NCBI RefSeq assembly: GCF_002891435.1
Contig: NZ_POUC01000019.1
Coordinates: forward strand, 1 to 43,429
Source: Streptomyces cahuitamycinicus
GTDB lineage: Bacteria > Actinomycetota > Actinomycetes > Streptomycetales > Streptomycetaceae
Reading direction: 5' to 3'
DNA length: 43,429 bases
This document shows positions 1-8,593 of this stretch, piece by piece (position 1 is the stretch's first letter; the number at the start of each line of letters is the position of its first letter). The notes beneath the pieces are model-generated. The model ran no database searches and had not been told where the DNA came from. It worked only from the letters and a program-made list of their open reading frames with translations. A program made the position numbers and the translations under genes.

Positions 1-2
1 AT

Positions 3-302
3 GTCACCCGCACCGAGCCCCACCCGCACGAGGCCCGCCGGCGCCTGGAACACGCCCGCACCTCCCGCCTGGCCCAGCTGCGTGCCCTCGACGCGACCGA
101 GCGCAGCTCGGACGATCACCTGCTGTCCACGCAGAAGGCCGCGATGGAGCGGGCGCTGGAAGAGATCGAGGAAGCCTTCACCCGCATCGACGACGGCACC
201 TACGGCATCTGCGTGGGCTGCGCGAAGCCCGTCCCCCCTGAACGACTCGAAATCCTGCCCCACACCAGCCACTGCGTCGCCTGCCGGCGTCGCACCGCCT
301 GA
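3..302 (+). CDS. DksA/TraR-type C4 zinc-finger protein (5' end outside window)
   Basis: The reading frame is open from the window edge and no start codon is visible, so the N-terminus lies upstream. The visible 99 residues form a helical hairpin rich in Arg and Glu, then a C4 zinc finger (CVGC, 17 residues, CVAC) near the C-terminus. The stretch IDDGTYGICVGCAKPVPPER is the typical DksA/TraR signature. Family members act on RNA polymerase in the ppGpp response in proteobacteria; the role of the short actinobacterial versions is not settled. A second gene of the same family follows 44 bases downstream on the same strand, so the two are probably co-transcribed. Confidence 0.8.
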   Translation, partial: VTRTEPHPHEARRRLEHARTSRLAQLRALDATERSSDDHLLSTQKAAMERALEEIEEAFTRIDDGTYGICVGCAKPVPPERLEILPHTSHCVACRRRTA

Positions 303-346
303 CCCCGCCCGTACCGACCTCCTACGCCCTGCCGCAAAGGGGTGAC

Positions 347-721
347 GTGGTGAACCACCAGACCGTCGACGAGAGCACGACGCACCTGTCGGCCGAGGAT
401 CTCGCCGCCCTGCGCGAGAACCTCCACGAGCAGCGCCTCTTCCGCCGGGAGCAACTGCGCCTGCTCGCCGCACCGGTCGCCTCCCGGGCCGAGGACCGGC
501 TCCGGCGGCGGGCCGCCGCGCAGATCGAGGTCCGCGTCAAACTCGCCGCCTCCGCCCGCATGGTCCTCACCGACGTCGAAGCGGCCCTGGCCCGCATGGA
601 CGAAGGCTCGTACGGTGCCTGCCACCTGTGCCGGTGCGCGATCGAACGGGAACGGCTCATGATCGTGCCGCAGGCCCGCTACTGCGCCCGCTGCCAGCAG
701 GTCAAAGAGGCGCAGCCGTGA
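347..721 (+). CDS. DksA/TraR-type zinc-finger protein
   Basis: This encodes 124 residues. A GTG start at 347 (or the next codon, GTG at 350) follows the purine-rich AAAGGGG at 337-343. The N-terminal ~80 residues are a charged coiled-coil-like helical region. The C-terminus has MDEGSYGACHLC and CARC, a C4 zinc finger of the DksA/TraR type. It lies just downstream of a similar but clearly divergent gene and overlaps the following MreB-like gene by 4 bases (GTGA), so translational coupling is likely. By family it may bind the RNA polymerase secondary channel; nothing in the sequence proves that here. Confidence 0.8.
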   Translation: MVNHQTVDESTTHLSAEDLAALRENLHEQRLFRREQLRLLAAPVASRAEDRLRRRAAAQIEVRVKLAASARMVLTDVEAALARMDEGSYGACHLCRCAIERERLMIVPQARYCARCQQVKEAQP

Positions 722-1542
722 CCGGCGCCCACGACCTGTCCGGCGACGCGGCCCGTCACCGGCCGTGGCCACTGTGCCGGCGCTGCTGCATCGCCCTGGA
801 CATGGGCAGCGCCCGCACCCGCGTCTGGCTCGCCGGCAAGGGCACGGTCGTCGACGTGCCCACGGTCACCTTTGGCGGCGTCGGCGCGATCCACCCCGTC
901 CAGCGCGGCACCATCATCGACACCCCGGGGTGTTCCCGGATGCTGCGGCGCCTGCTCGGCAACCGGCTGCCCCGGTTCACCCGCCCCGTGGTCATCGTGA
1001 CCACTCCCGTTCTGGACGGCGTCGCCTACCGTGCCCGGGCCCGTGCCGCGATGGAGGTGCTGCGGCCGCGCAGCGTCCTGACCGTCCCCAGTGCCCGCGG
1101 CATCGCCCTGGCCGCGGACGCGGACATGTCCCGGCCGCTGGTGGTGGTGGACATCGGCGCACACCTCACCGAGGTGGTGCTGCTGTGCGACGGCGCCGTC
1201 ACCGACGCGCACCGCACGGCTCTGGGGACCAGCGACCTCGATGAGGCGACCACGCCCGAGCAGATCGTAGAAGCGGTGGTCACGATGCTGACCGCCGTGC
1301 GCCGACACGACCGCACCTCGCGCACCGCCGGCGCCCTGCGGCGCGGCATCCTCGTGGCCGGCGGGGGAGCCCTTCGCCCCGAGATCACCTACCCCCTCAC
1401 CGCTCGTGCGAAGGCACCGCTGCGCATCGTGCCGTCCCGCACACAGCGGCCGTCCGCGGCGCCGCAAGGGTCCTGCAAGCCGCCCGCCCGCCGTCCGGTC
1501 CGTGGCGAAGCTGCCCGTGTGCCGGCCAGGTGCCGGTGGTGA
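718..1542 (+). CDS. MreB/Mbl-like actin-fold ATPase, 3' end probably frameshifted
   Basis: The GTG at 718 overlaps the upstream stop. The 274-residue product has actin-superfamily nucleotide-binding motifs: phosphate-1 (IALDMGSARTRVWL, about residue 26), phosphate-2 (VVVDIGAHLTEVVLL, about 143) and an adenosine loop (GILVAGGGAL, about 220). It is shorter and more divergent than a canonical MreB of about 340 residues, and no mreC/mreD neighbours are seen. After about position 1435 the frame becomes Arg/Pro-rich low-quality sequence. Adding one C near 1437 restores SPHTAAVRGAARVLQAAR, a typical MreB C-terminal segment, with a stop at 1554-1556. Either the gene has a 1-base deletion or the sequence has an error. 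A role in cell shape or spore wall is inference from the family. Confidence 0.7.
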   Translation: MTGAHDLSGDAARHRPWPLCRRCCIALDMGSARTRVWLAGKGTVVDVPTVTFGGVGAIHPVQRGTIIDTPGCSRMLRRLLGNRLPRFTRPVVIVTTPVLDGVAYRARARAAMEVLRPRSVLTVPSARGIALAADADMSRPLVVVDIGAHLTEVVLLCDGAVTDAHRTALGTSDLDEATTPEQIVEAVVTMLTAVRRHDRTSRTAGALRRGILVAGGGALRPEITYPLTARAKAPLRIVPSRTQRPSAAPQGSCKPPARRPVRGEAARVPARCRW

Positions 1543-1604
1543 AACAGGTGCGGTGAGCGGGGTGTGCCCTGATGGGTCGGACCGGTTCCCTAGGAGCACG
1601 TGCG

Positions 1605-1704
1605 ATGCGCGGCGGCATGGCGGAGGAGATCGACCGGTTGCGGGCCGAGCCGGGGGAGGGCGACATCGCGATCGGCGGCGCGACGCTCGCCGCCGAGGCG
1701 GCAC
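1605..1704 (+). pseudogene. Fragment of RibD C-terminal / dihydrofolate reductase-family gene
   Basis: A short open stretch encodes EEIDRLRAEPGEGDIAIGG followed by ATLAAEAAR. This matches the central segment of the dihydrofolate-reductase-like RibD_C family (consensus LKAEPGxDIAVxGATLAxxL). The domain's N-terminal substrate- and NADPH-binding parts and its C-terminal strands are absent, and similarity stops abruptly around 1704, just before the 3' end of the opposing helical-repeat gene. I read it as a decayed remnant rather than a functional small gene. Recognition rests on about 30 residues. Confidence 0.45.
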
Positions 1705-1734
1705 GGAGCTCAGCGACGCCGCGCGCCGCCGCCG

Positions 1735-3129
1735 TCAGCGGGGGATGCCCACGGCGTCCAGGTACTGGTGCATGGACTGTGCGGGGAGGCCGGGGTTGCT
1801 CAGGGCCCAGGAGGAGAGCTCCGGGTCCTCACAGCACTCCAGGACGAGGCCGACCGGCAGGGCGGGGTGCGCGGCGGCCATGCAACGCACCCGCTTCTCG
1901 GGGTCGGCGAGCAGCCGGACCACGACGGCGGCCGGAGCCTGCCCGTCGAGTCCCACCAGCCATCTCCTCTCCGGGTCCGGGTCGTCGGCGAAGCGCCGGC
2001 CGGCGCCCGCTCGGGGGAAGTCGGGGTGGCCGAGCAGACCGCCCTTGGTGATGACCCCGCAGTCCAGGTAGGTCTGCAGCACGATCTCACCGTCGACGGT
2101 CGGCTGGTTCTCGCACAGCAGGAGCCTCACCGGGTAGTCGTCGTCGTGGGAGAGCAGTTCGACGGCGTCGGCGGGCAGGTGCGGGCTGCACGCGGCGCTG
2201 CGGCGCAGCAGGATGTGGGCCGACCGGGCGCATCGGCGCAGCCGGTCCGGGTCGGCGCAGCGGAGCACCCACTCGACAGGAGACAGTCGGTCGTCCGGGC
2301 TGATGGTGATGTCGACGGCGGCCCGTTCGGTCTCCGTCAGCTCCGGTCGCACCGACACGGCCAGCCGGACGCTGTGCGCGTCGTCGTCGGCCAGTGTCCG
2401 GACGAGGTCGATGGCCACGCCGAGGTTGGACGCCAGCTCGCGCCGGTCCGCCTCGTCGCTGCTTGTCGCCAGCCGCTCGGCGGTCGCCGTGCTCATGGCG
2501 CCGTAGCGGATCACCTCCTGCCGGGTGAAGGAATCGAGGTCCGCGTCGAGCAGCAGGTCGGTGCAGCCCGCGTCGTCGCGGCAGGCCTCCAGCTCGGCTG
2601 CCCTGCGCACCTTCTCGTCGGCGTCGTGGAGGAGACGGTTCCGGGTGGTGCCGGGCAGCAGGGGCCACTGGCGGCAGGCTGCCTGCCGGAGCTCCGCGTC
2701 CTGGTGGTCGGCGAGATCGGCTACCAGGTCCGGAGCCGTGAACCGGCACCTGGCCGCGCTCCGGCGGACCCGTGCTTCGCGGTCGGCGAGCAGGCGCTCC
2801 TGGGCGGAAACGGGAAGGGGCTCCACGGGGACCCGGAACCAGTCGGGTCCGTAAGCCAGGGCCTCGCGTACCCGTGCGTCGGGATCGTCGATGAGGCGGG
2901 CGCGTTGCTGCGGCGTCACCGACGGGTTCGCGGCGAAGGCCGACCGCAACCTGTGGTCGGGGTGCGTGACTATCCCGTCGACCACCTCATCGGGCAACTC
3001 CCGCCACGCCAGCGCGTCCCAGGCCGCGATGGCCTCCTCGTGCAGCAGCCGGGTCAGTACCTCGACCGGTGCCGCCGGGTTGCGCGCGATGGCATCGATC
3101 GTCTTGCGGTCAGGACACTCGTCGCCCAT
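1735..3129 (-). CDS. Leucine-rich-repeat-variant / HEAT-like helical repeat protein
   Basis: The product has 464 residues, with an ATG at 3129 preceded by GGGGGAACC. It is built of about 15-17 degenerate helical repeats of about 24 residues, of the pattern L-x-x-L-(A/H)-D-D-P-(D/E)-x-x-V-R-x-A-x-A-x-(N/H)-P. Clear examples are [19 protein letters not shown] and [20 protein letters not shown]. This is the LRV / HEAT-like alpha-solenoid pattern. No signal peptide, membrane segment or catalytic motif is visible, so a cytoplasmic scaffold or binding role is the most that can be said. Streptomyces genomes carry many such genes of unknown function. It is transcribed alone, divergently from snapalysin. 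Confidence 0.7.
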   Translation of the reverse strand: MGDECPDRKTIDAIARNPAAPVEVLTRLLHEEAIAAWDALAWRELPDEVVDGIVTHPDHRLRSAFAANPSVTPQQRARLIDDPDARVREALAYGPDWFRVPVEPLPVSAQERLLADREARVRRSAARCRFTAPDLVADLADHQDAELRQAACRQWPLLPGTTRNRLLHDADEKVRRAAELEACRDDAGCTDLLLDADLDSFTRQEVIRYGAMSTATAERLATSSDEADRRELASNLGVAIDLVRTLADDDAHSVRLAVSVRPELTETERAAVDITISPDDRLSPVEWVLRCADPDRLRRCARSAHILLRRSAACSPHLPADAVELLSHDDDYPVRLLLCENQPTVDGEIVLQTYLDCGVITKGGLLGHPDFPRAGAGRRFADDPDPERRWLVGLDGQAPAAVVVRLLADPEKRVRCMAAAHPALPVGLVLECCEDPELSSWALSNPGLPAQSMHQYLDAVGIPR

Positions 3130-3542
3130 GGTTCCCCCCTGTTGGCCGGCGAACGACGCAGGCCCGCAAATTGTGCTCGTGTCGTGAACGCGAGGTCAAC
3201 GTCCGTGATCACACCCTCCGCGCACCGGTTCCACCCTCGTTCCGCAGTCGGGCTGTCCGGGTGTCCCACAGTGATGTACTCGTCGGTGCCGCCGGCTCTT
3301 GGCCTTCGCCCTGCGGTGCCAACGGGCGTCGGCCGCGGGGGATTCGGCCGGGCGCGGGCTGGTTGTTCGTCGCTGTCGCTGTCGCTGTTGCTGTCGGCGT
3401 CTCGGTCGCGACCGCGGCCTGACGCCCGACGCCCGCGGAGAAGACGCATACGCCGTTTGACGGATTCGGCGGTGACCATGCCGGGCAATGGGCTAAAGAA
3501 TGTCATGAGCACGACTGCCCTTTCCCCACAAGGAGGTCGATC
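3130..3542. other. Divergent intergenic region between repeat protein and snapalysin
   Basis: This 413-base spacer should hold promoters for the leftward repeat-protein gene and the rightward snapalysin gene. A short tandem hexamer array (GTCGCT-like, about 3369-3395) is present. Open frames across it encode low-complexity Asp/Ser or Ala/Val runs and are not convincing genes. The LysR-type regulator often found divergent to snapalysin is absent. I could not place a confident -35/-10 pair. Confidence 0.5.
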
Positions 3543-4106
3543 ATGCACGTCCGCATGCTGACCGGCGGCCTCGCCGCTGCCTGTCTGGTGTCGTTGTCCC
3601 TGACGGGTGGCCAGGCGGTGGCCGCCACCCCCCGAGCCGCGGATGCCCCGTCCGCCGCCCGTGTCCTGACCTATGACGCCGGCGGTTCCGCGGAGTTCAG
3701 GAGCGCCGTCAACCGGGGCGCGGCGATCTGGAACGAGAGTGTCGACACCGTCGAGCTGCGGCCGGTCGCGGCCGGGCAGCGAGCGAACATCCGGGTCCTC
3801 GCGGACAACGGCTGGCCGCGCGCCCTGCCCACCACCCTGGGCAACGGCACCGTGTACATCGGGCGCCAGGCCGTCGACCAGGGCTACGACACGATCCGCA
3901 TCTCGTCGCACGAACTCGGGCACATCCTGGGTCTGCCGGATCGCAAGCCCGGACCGTGCTCCAGCCTGATGTCCGGGTCCACCGCGGGCACTTCGTGCAC
4001 CAACCCGTACCCGAACGCGGCGGAGAAGTCGGAGGTCGAGCGGAACTTCGGCGGCGTGCTCGCCGAGCGGGCCCCGGCGGGGCGTGCGGAGGTGATCGTG
4101 GACTGA
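3543..4106 (+). CDS. snpA: Snapalysin (small neutral metalloprotease, peptidase family M7)
   Basis: The product has 187 residues with a strong ribosome site (AAGGAGG at 3530-3536) before the ATG. Residues 1-28 are a Sec signal peptide (LTGGLAAACLVSLSLTGGQA, then AVAA), and a short pro-region follows. The zinc site HELGHILGLPD gives ligands His123, His127 and Asp133 with catalytic Glu124, the M7 HExxHxxGxxD signature. A Met-turn (SLMSG) follows, and two Cys around it (CSSLM, TSCTNP) probably form the family disulfide. Snapalysins are secreted milk-protein-hydrolysing proteases that prefer aromatic residues at P1'. The usual divergent LysR regulator is not next to it, so control may lie elsewhere. 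Confidence 0.93.
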   Translation: MHVRMLTGGLAAACLVSLSLTGGQAVAATPRAADAPSAARVLTYDAGGSAEFRSAVNRGAAIWNESVDTVELRPVAAGQRANIRVLADNGWPRALPTTLGNGTVYIGRQAVDQGYDTIRISSHELGHILGLPDRKPGPCSSLMSGSTAGTSCTNPYPNAAEKSEVERNFGGVLAERAPAGRAEVIVD

Positions 4107-4885
4107 CGCGTGCGGCGGCACGCGTGAGAACGGTCCCCACCCTCGCTTGACCGCTCACCGTCGATCAGCAGCGGCAGCAGCGGCAGCAGCCGCTTCGGGC
4201 CCCCGCGGAAGAGGTTTCCCCGCTGTCCGGCCGACGGTGAGCCGCGGTGCCTCATTCCTCGCGGGAGCGGAGTCCGGCCTCGCGGTGGAGGGCGCCGCGG
4301 CACGCGAGGACGGCGGGATGCCGGCCGCGGCCCTGACGGACGACCCTGAAGACACGGCGGGTGCGCCGGCCCCGCCTCAACTGCCCGCTGCCCGGGCCAT
4401 GATGCTCCTCCTCCATGCCATCCTCCTCCTCGTCTGGCTGGGCGGCTGCGGGCTCCTCCTGTCCAAGGCCGGGCCGGTCCTCCACGAGCTGCGCCCCCAC
4501 CAGGGGCTCGGGCCGACCACGGGCGTGGTGCTGCGGCTTCGGCCTCGCCGCTGCCGTCCTGCCCGCTGACGCGGCGGCCGTACGAGACCGGTGACATTGC
4601 CGGTCCCCGCATGGTGTCCGGTCACCGACTCACCTTCCCGCAGGCCTGGGCCGCCTCCCTGCTCGACCGCGACGCGGTCCAGGTCCTGGGCACCACCTAC
4701 GACATCGACATGATCGCCGCGGTCGACTTCCTCACCCGCACCAAGGGACTCGACAAGGGCGACACGATCGGCCACGTCTACTTCGAGGGCGACTACGGCG
4801 CCAACGCGCGTGTGGCAGGATGCGCGGGGAGAAGGTGCCCTCCGGGCCGTCGGCGCGGCCGACCGACCACTGTTGGAGGACCCCC
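4107..4885. other. Gene-poor stretch with relic sequence
   Basis: This 780-base stretch between snapalysin and the ABM-domain gene has no convincing intact gene. A + frame at 4318-4569 (ATG at 4318) encodes about 83 residues with one hydrophobic segment (MLLLHAILLLVWLGGCGLLL), then an Arg-rich tail. It could be a small membrane protein or the remains of one, and I do not recognise it. Poly-Ala codons (GCAGCAGCGG type) occur near 4165-4195. The segment from about 4575 to 4808 is a binding-protein relic, listed separately. Confidence 0.4.
4611..4808 (+). pseudogene. Relic of branched-chain amino-acid-type ABC transporter binding protein
   Basis: The frame encodes VDFLTRTKGLDKGDTIGHVY followed by FEGDYGANA. 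This is the segment of periplasmic-binding-protein-like (LivJ-type) receptors that precedes the second lobe. Codons upstream of the ATG (RPYETGDIAGPRMVSGHRLTF) also read as family sequence. The signal peptide, the rest of both lobes and the permease and ATPase genes are missing. Downstream of about 4808 the frame runs into the leader of the next gene. I take it as a truncated gene remnant of about 70 residues. Confidence 0.5.
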
Positions 4886-5233
4886 GTGACCGATGTCGCG
4901 CCCGCGTCGCTGCCCGCCCCGCCCTACTACGCCGTGGTGTTCACCGCCGTGCGGACCGCAGGCGACAACGGCTACGCGGAGACGGGCGAGCGGATGATGA
5001 AACTGGCTGCCGACCAGCCGGGATTCCTCGGCGTCGACTCCGCCCGCGGGGCGAACGGCCTGGGGATCACGGTGTCGTACTGGAGGGACGAGGAATCGAT
5101 CGCAGCCTGGCGGAGTCACGCGGAGCACATCCTGGCCCGTGCGCGTGGACGCGAGCACTGGTACACCTCGTTCGCGCTCCACGTCGCCAAGGTCGAGCGC
5201 GCCTACGGGTTCACCCGCCCGGCAGAGCTGTAG
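4886..5233 (+). CDS. Antibiotic biosynthesis monooxygenase (ABM)-domain protein
   Basis: The GTG at 4886 follows TTGGAGGA at 4873-4880, which decides the start over the longer open frame; the product has 115 residues. The fold markers of the dimeric ferredoxin-like ABM family are present: a first strand (YYAVVFTAVRT), MMKLAADQPGFLGVDSARG, and GLGITVSYWRDEESIAAWRS with HAEH and a final strand-helix (WYTSFALHVAKVERAYGF). Many relatives are stand-alone proteins of about 100 residues that oxidise quinols or degrade haem, and many have no known substrate. It is not next to the cluster in the right part, so a role there is unlikely. Confidence 0.8.
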   Translation: MTDVAPASLPAPPYYAVVFTAVRTAGDNGYAETGERMMKLAADQPGFLGVDSARGANGLGITVSYWRDEESIAAWRSHAEHILARARGREHWYTSFALHVAKVERAYGFTRPAEL

Positions 5234-5381
5234 CTCCACCGCCCGGACGCAGCGGCGTTACCGGTCCCGGGCGACGGCGGGATGCATGCTGGTAGCCGCG
5301 ACCGGCGTACGCACGACGCGGGTGCCGCGCGACCGAGCGGGGGCGCGTGACCCGCGTCCTGGGACAGGTGAGGGGCATCAG

Positions 5382-5900
5382 GTGGTGGACGACCGGCGAG
5401 CGGATGTGCCGCCCGGCACGGAGGCCGGTGTACTGGCGGACCGTCTCAAGGAGCGGATCTACGCGACCATCACGATGATCGCCGTCGTGGTCGGACTGTC
5501 CCTCGGTGACGTGGGCTCCCTCGGCGCCGTCGCCACGGTACTGACGACCGCACTGGGCCTGTGGCTCGCGGCGTTCGTAGCCGACCAGCAGGCGCACCGT
5601 ACGGTCCACCGCCACCTCGCCACCGGCCGCGAGCTGCGCCGCATGCTGTACGTCAGCAGCCCACTGCTGTCCTGCGCCGTGGGCCCGGCCGTACTGATCG
5701 CTCTGGCCGCGCTGGACGTCCTGTCCCTGAACACAGCGCTGCTGACGGCGGCGGGGGTGGGTGTCCTCTCCCTCTTCCTGTGGGGCTGTCTGGGCGGGCT
5801 GCGGATGGGAGGCGGCGTTCTGGCGGCGGTTGTGGCGGGCCTCGCGGACGCGGTGATCGGTGTGGCGGTCGCCCTGGTGAAGGCGGCGGCCGGGCACTGA
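5382..5900 (+). CDS. Membrane protein of unknown function, about five TM segments
   Basis: GTG codons at 5382 and 5385 follow GTGAGGGG; the product has about 172 residues. After a short charged N-terminus it has hydrophobic segments near residues 27-46, 50-70, 88-112, 118-138 and 145-168. The conserved-looking cytoplasmic loop DQQAHRTVHRHLATGRELRR carries several His. A helical pattern with a C-terminal GLADAVIGVAVALVKAAAG is common in uncharacterised Streptomyces integral membrane proteins. No family can be named with confidence. It stands alone on the + strand, convergent with the arginine deiminase gene. Confidence 0.6.
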   Translation: MVDDRRADVPPGTEAGVLADRLKERIYATITMIAVVVGLSLGDVGSLGAVATVLTTALGLWLAAFVADQQAHRTVHRHLATGRELRRMLYVSSPLLSCAVGPAVLIALAALDVLSLNTALLTAAGVGVLSLFLWGCLGGLRMGGGVLAAVVAGLADAVIGVAVALVKAAAGH

Positions 5901-5965
5901 TCCGGCGCGGGCCGGCGCGGTGACGAGCCGACGGCAGCCGCAGCCGGTGACCAACCAGCCGCTGC

Positions 5966-7948
5966 CTACGCCCCGTTGCGACTCGCCACCGGGCGCTGCC
6001 ACCATGCCGCCGTCGCGTCGCGCAGGGTGTTGGTGCCGCAGTGCACCTCGCCCATACCGAGGTGGTACGTGTACCAGTCGTCGATGTACGAGACCTTCAG
6101 GCCGGCGCGCTGGTAGGCGGCGGTGACGGCTTCCGTGAAGATGTCCTGGCCGCGGATGACGGGTCCCCACTGGCGGGGCGCGAGGTAGCGGTCGCGCGCC
6201 AGGAGCACGCCGTTGACCGCACCGGGAACGTATGCGCTGGTCCTCACCGTCGGCGGAGCCGCCGCCCGCCGGGCGGGGTTCTCGGCGAGCCATTTCTGCT
6301 GGCCCTGCTCCCGGAGGCTGTCCACGAGGTCGGAACCGGCGCCCATGCGCGTCAGACGCGGCACGGGAACCTCCTGTCCGTCGGCGGCCAGAGCCTCCGA
6401 GTCACGGGTGTACAGCGCGGGTACCCGTACGATCTCCTCGTCGGTGACCCCTGTCTCGCGCTTGAGGATCTCCAGGTTGGCCGCGATGCGCCGCGCCGCC
6501 ATCTCGTTGTCCGCCACCAGGTGACGGGAGGCGAGCGCCTGGTCGATGGTTTCCTTGGGCGCCGGAGTATCACTGCGGCCCGGGACGGAGAACATCTTCG
6601 TCGTGCCGTGGCCGTCGCGCTGGGCGTCGCGCAGCAGTTGCAGCCCCGACCGCGGGTCGGCGATGCCGATGCGCCAGCCGCGCGGAGTGTCGGCGGGCAG
6701 GAACTGCACGAACTCGTCGACGTGCCCCACGCCCAGCCAGGAGGTGTCCAGCAGCAGCGGGTTCTGCAACCCCTGCGCCGTGAGCATCGTCCGCATCACC
6801 TTCGACGGGCGCGCCCCGCTGTCCTTGCGCTCACCCATGATGATCCGCCCGGCCGGGAAAGAGCGTCCGCCGTGTGCGTAGGGCGGAATGGTCTCCAGGT
6901 TCCCCATGGAATTCAGCGACCAGTCGTCGGGCTCCGCCCCGTCGGCCACCTCCACGACACCGATGTCCCGGCCGCGCATCCTCTCGAACAACTCCCGGCC
7001 AGCATCACGGTTCGGCTGGGCGGAACGCAGCATCACGCGCATCACCTGCCGCTGACCACCCGGCCCGGTCATGCTGACGTAGGCCGGTTCGACGAAGTCC
7101 TGGGCCCAGCGGTCGGCGTACATCTCGAAGGTGATGAGGGGCGTCGTGTCCCCGGCCTTCTTGACCTCCTTCTCGAACGCGCCGACGAACTCGCGCTGCA
7201 GACGGCTGTCCGGGCCGTCGCCCTGGACCTTGGACACCATCACCTGTTGGGTTTCCTGAAGGTGATGCTGCGTCAGCAGCGGCGCGACGCGCAGGGCCAC
7301 GGCGTCGGAGGCGGACTTCCGTCCGGACGTCACCGTCAGCCGGACCACCGCACGGCCGTCCCACTTCGCGGTGTCGCGGACGACGTCGGTGGCCTCGACA
7401 CCGAACTCCGCGCCGGCGCGCAACTCGGCGGCCGTCAGCCGGGTCCCGGACGTCACCGGGATCCACTTGCCGGCACGCTTCAGGAAGAGGTGCGCGTGCT
7501 TGCCTCCCGTGGCGATCTTCAGACTGCCTGTGGCGGCCGCGGCAAGGCCGGGCAGGGGCACGGAACGGACCCGGGCGAGGTCGGCCGCGTCCGCGGTGCC
7601 GTTGACCTTCGTGTCGGAGCCGTCGTTGCACGCGGCCAGTTCGGCGTCGGACAGCGGCTCGCCATCGGGCGCGGTCGCCGGGCACCGCTTGGAGTCGTCA
7701 TCGATGTTGGGCAGGAACACGGCTCCGCGGTCGACGGACCAGCTGTCCTCACCCTTGTTGTCGCTGCCCGCGGTGACGTCGACCCGCCCGTCGCGGTTCA
7801 CATCCGCCCGCAGATCGGCCCGTACGCCCGTCTCGGCGGCGACGGCGGAGCCGGCCGGCCCCGCGAGCACGGATCCGGCGGCAGCCATGGCCAGGACCAC
7901 CGACCCGGCCGGGTACAGGCGTGAGCTTATACGTCTGGGTGAACGCAC
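5966..7948 (-). CDS. Secreted protein-arginine deiminase (PAD family)
   Basis: The product has 660 residues. Residues 1-38 are a Sec signal peptide with an Arg-rich n-region and a cleavage-like AVAAETG. An EF-hand or dockerin-like calcium loop follows (DVNRDGRVDV, about residue 49). The C-terminal half is the pentein-fold catalytic domain, with all PAD active-site positions visible: Asp284 (WAQDF), His409 and Asp411 (GHVDEF) and nucleophile Cys637 (MGEVHCGTN). These correspond to human PAD4 Asp350, His471, Asp473 and Cys645. It should hydrolyse peptidyl-arginine to citrulline outside the cell, probably with Ca2+. Two-thirds of the sequence matches the family end to end, with no break. It is monocistronic or follows the DUF350 gene. 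The biological target is unknown. Confidence 0.9.
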   Translation of the reverse strand: MRSPRRISSRLYPAGSVVLAMAAAGSVLAGPAGSAVAAETGVRADLRADVNRDGRVDVTAGSDNKGEDSWSVDRGAVFLPNIDDDSKRCPATAPDGEPLSDAELAACNDGSDTKVNGTADAADLARVRSVPLPGLAAAATGSLKIATGGKHAHLFLKRAGKWIPVTSGTRLTAAELRAGAEFGVEATDVVRDTAKWDGRAVVRLTVTSGRKSASDAVALRVAPLLTQHHLQETQQVMVSKVQGDGPDSRLQREFVGAFEKEVKKAGDTTPLITFEMYADRWAQDFVEPAYVSMTGPGGQRQVMRVMLRSAQPNRDAGRELFERMRGRDIGVVEVADGAEPDDWSLNSMGNLETIPPYAHGGRSFPAGRIIMGERKDSGARPSKVMRTMLTAQGLQNPLLLDTSWLGVGHVDEFVQFLPADTPRGWRIGIADPRSGLQLLRDAQRDGHGTTKMFSVPGRSDTPAPKETIDQALASRHLVADNEMAARRIAANLEILKRETGVTDEEIVRVPALYTRDSEALAADGQEVPVPRLTRMGAGSDLVDSLREQGQQKWLAENPARRAAAPPTVRTSAYVPGAVNGVLLARDRYLAPRQWGPVIRGQDIFTEAVTAAYQRAGLKVSYIDDWYTYHLGMGEVHCGTNTLRDATAAWWQRPVASRNGA

Positions 7949-8041
7949 GGCACGTTCCTCTCGGTTGGGGGCTTCCGCCCTGCAAGAGGTGGAACAGTGC
8001 TGGTGCGTTCACTGTGCGTCGAGAGTCGCCTCGTCGGCGGT

Positions 8042-8464
8042 TCAGGCGATGGACGCCGAAATGACCGCGGACACAGCGAGGTTGCACGAGGCCGTCACCC
8101 AGACCGCGGGATGAGGCTCCGTCTCGACCAGCGTCGCACCCAGGCGGCCCGGTGTGACCAGGTCCACGAGCAGGAACGCCAGCGCCATCATCACCAGTCC
8201 CAGCAGCCCGAACGCCGCGGTCGAGACCAGCCCTTTGCCGAAGTCCTCGTACGTCGTCCAGATCGACGTGAACACGATGCCGCCGATGCCGAGCAGCGCT
8301 GAGCTGAGGACGGTGGCCGCGTTGCGGTTGCGCTGTTCCCAGATCTGCCGCCCGAGCTTTCCAGGCGTCAGCACGTCGACCAGGACGATGCCGAGGAGCA
8401 ACAGGACCAGTCCCAGACCGCCGTACGCGGTGGCCCGCCCGAGTCCGTTGACGATGTCGCTCAT
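8042..8464 (-). CDS. DUF350 family membrane protein
   Basis: The product has 140 residues with four transmembrane segments in two repeated halves. Each half carries the DUF350 motif (VLVDVLTPGKLGRQIWEQRN and FLLVDLVTPGRLGATLVETE), and RNRNAATVLSSALLGIGGIV lies between them. Family members are small inner-membrane proteins of unknown function; in other bacteria they often sit near potassium-channel or spermidine-synthase-like genes, which are not seen here. The ATG at 8464 lies 130 bases from the divergent ComB-like gene, so the two share a promoter region. The arginine deiminase gene follows on the same strand after 93 bases. Confidence 0.85.
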   Translation of the reverse strand: MSDIVNGLGRATAYGGLGLVLLLLGIVLVDVLTPGKLGRQIWEQRNRNAATVLSSALLGIGGIVFTSIWTTYEDFGKGLVSTAAFGLLGLVMMALAFLLVDLVTPGRLGATLVETEPHPAVWVTASCNLAVSAVISASIA

Positions 8465-8593
8465 GGGGTTGCCAACTCCGAAGCGTAGAGATCAAGGAGA
8501 GGGAAAATGTAGCGCACACGTGCAGTCCGCTGATCGGCGCCCGGTCATCCATGACGCCGGCCTGTTCCCGCATCTGGACGACGCGGGAAGGGC

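Noticed and set aside
1..345. Frame 1 ORF of 114 residues starting at the first base
   Set aside because: Pro/Arg/Ser-rich shadow of the frame-3 DksA/TraR-type gene, which has a clear zinc finger.
3369..3422. Hydrophobic Ala/Val run ending AVAVAVGVSVATAA on the + strand
   Set aside because: Produced by a GTCGCT tandem repeat; the frame is otherwise a shadow of the helical-repeat gene and lacks a start with ribosome site.
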